Below are positions 5,329 through 5,672 of a stretch of DNA of 5,672 bases, piece by piece; positions within the stretch are counted from its first letter, which is position 1, and the number at the start of each line of letters is the position of its first letter. Where the stretch lies: contig JAESQH010000062.1 of NCBI GenBank assembly GCA_016765235.1, positions 6,036-11,707 on the forward strand, in the 5' to 3' direction. The notes below the pieces were generated by a model. It was not told where the DNA came from and did not search any database. It saw nothing but the letters and a program-made list of their open reading frames with translations. This DNA comes from Paracoccaceae bacterium. GTDB taxonomy: Bacteria > Pseudomonadota > Alphaproteobacteria > Rhodobacterales > Rhodobacteraceae. The position numbers were made by a program, and so were the translations under genes.

Positions 5329-5672
5329 GGTTTAGCGGCCACACCAGCCACATAGGTTTCCACAACAGAGCGGTCATCACCAAGGGTTTGTAGAACGAAC
5401 AGTTCTTCGGCCAACGTTGTCACAGTCTCCATCCGCAGCGCCATCGCGGGTGTGGCAGAAGCATCCAGCACCACGATATCGGCTTCGGTTCCTGACTCCA
5501 GCGATCCAATTTCGGCCTCCAACCCCAGTGCCTTCGCATTGCCAAGCGTCATTAGGTAGAACGCATAAAGCGGCGGCAGGTTCTGGTTTTGTAGCTGGCA
5601 AACTTTGTATGCCTCGTCCATCGTTCTGAACATCGAATAACTCGTGCCACCGCCAATATCGGTGGCAACTGC
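5325..5672 (-). CDS. guaD: Guanine deaminase, C-terminal part (runs off the window)
   Basis: Amidohydrolase-superfamily enzyme converting guanine to xanthine and ammonia in purine catabolism, cytosolic. The visible frame enters from the window edge as A-V-A-T-D-I-G-G-G-T-S-Y-S and continues for 115 residues. TDIGGGTSYSM with the following FRTMDEAYKV matches the guanine deaminase signature after the metal-site Asp. Next come LPPLYAFYLMTLGNAKALGL, the composite-domain segment IGSLESGTEADIVVLDA, and the ending EELFVLQTLGDDRSVVETYVAG, all typical of GuaD rather than of other amidohydrolases. The metal-binding histidines and the start lie outside the window; a full protein is usually around 430 residues. 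An internal ATG at 5633 is not a start, since coding continues upstream of it. Its stop (CTA at 5325-5327 on the plus strand) overlaps the DUF4389-like stop. Confidence 0.9.
   Translation of the reverse strand, partial: AVATDIGGGTSYSMFRTMDEAYKVCQLQNQNLPPLYAFYLMTLGNAKALGLEAEIGSLESGTEADIVVLDASATPAMALRMETVTTLAEELFVLQTLGDDRSVVETYVAGVAAKP

Noticed and set aside
1..5672. tRNA, rRNA, CRISPR, insertion sequence or phage-like content
   Set aside because: No repeat arrays, transposase-like sequence, terminal repeats or RNA gene signatures were seen; all long stretches are explained by conserved housekeeping genes.

Overview
The window looks like part of an alphaproteobacterial chromosome, most likely Rhodobacterales (Rhodobacteraceae, perhaps a marine roseobacter-type organism). 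The reasons are the protein sequences (an IscR without the cysteine ligands, a compact class I cysteine desulfurase, a SufB of the Rhodobacterales type), the gene order iscR - cysteine desulfurase - sufB - small membrane protein - sufC - (sufD), and iron-responsive sites of the kind known in this group. G+C is only moderate by eye. Taxonomy is inferred from remembered family sequences, not from a search.

Positions 1-4126, minus strand: the promoter-proximal part of an isc-suf operon for iron-sulfur cluster assembly. Read in transcription order: iscR (Rrf2-family regulator, 3665-4126), a cysteine desulfurase (2625-3668, ATGA overlap with iscR), sufB (1098-2606), an unrecognised 107-residue protein with two predicted membrane segments and a charged helical tail (770-1093), sufC (13-768), and the first codons of what is probably sufD (1-13, TAATG overlap). 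The longest gap is 18 bp, so one polycistronic transcript is expected. The desulfurase supplies sulfur, SufB/SufC/SufD form the scaffold ATPase complex, and IscR adjusts operon output to Fe-S status.

Positions 4127-4286: a 160-bp divergent control region. On the minus strand it holds a plausible sigma70 promoter (TTGACT, 17 bp, TAGAAA). A perfect 6-bp-arm palindrome resembling the E. coli IscR type 1 site covers the -35, and an ICE-box-like (Irr) site covers the -10 and probable transcription start. A separate 7-bp-arm hairpin lies in the iscR leader.

Positions 4287-5328, plus strand: a small alpha/beta hydrolase of the COG2945 type in which the usual nucleophile serine is glutamine (4287-4937), then a 118-bp gap with a roughly 30-bp imperfect palindrome, then a 90-residue DUF4389-like membrane protein (5056-5328).

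Positions 5325-5672, minus strand: the C-terminal 115 residues of a guanine deaminase, running off the window. It meets the DUF4389-like gene tail to tail, and both stop codons come from one CTAG.

I found no RNA genes, mobile elements, CRISPR arrays or evidence of a new defence-like system. The points of most interest are the composite IscR/Irr-type promoter, the cysteine-poor IscR, the serine-less hydrolase and the uncharacterised membrane protein inside the suf operon.
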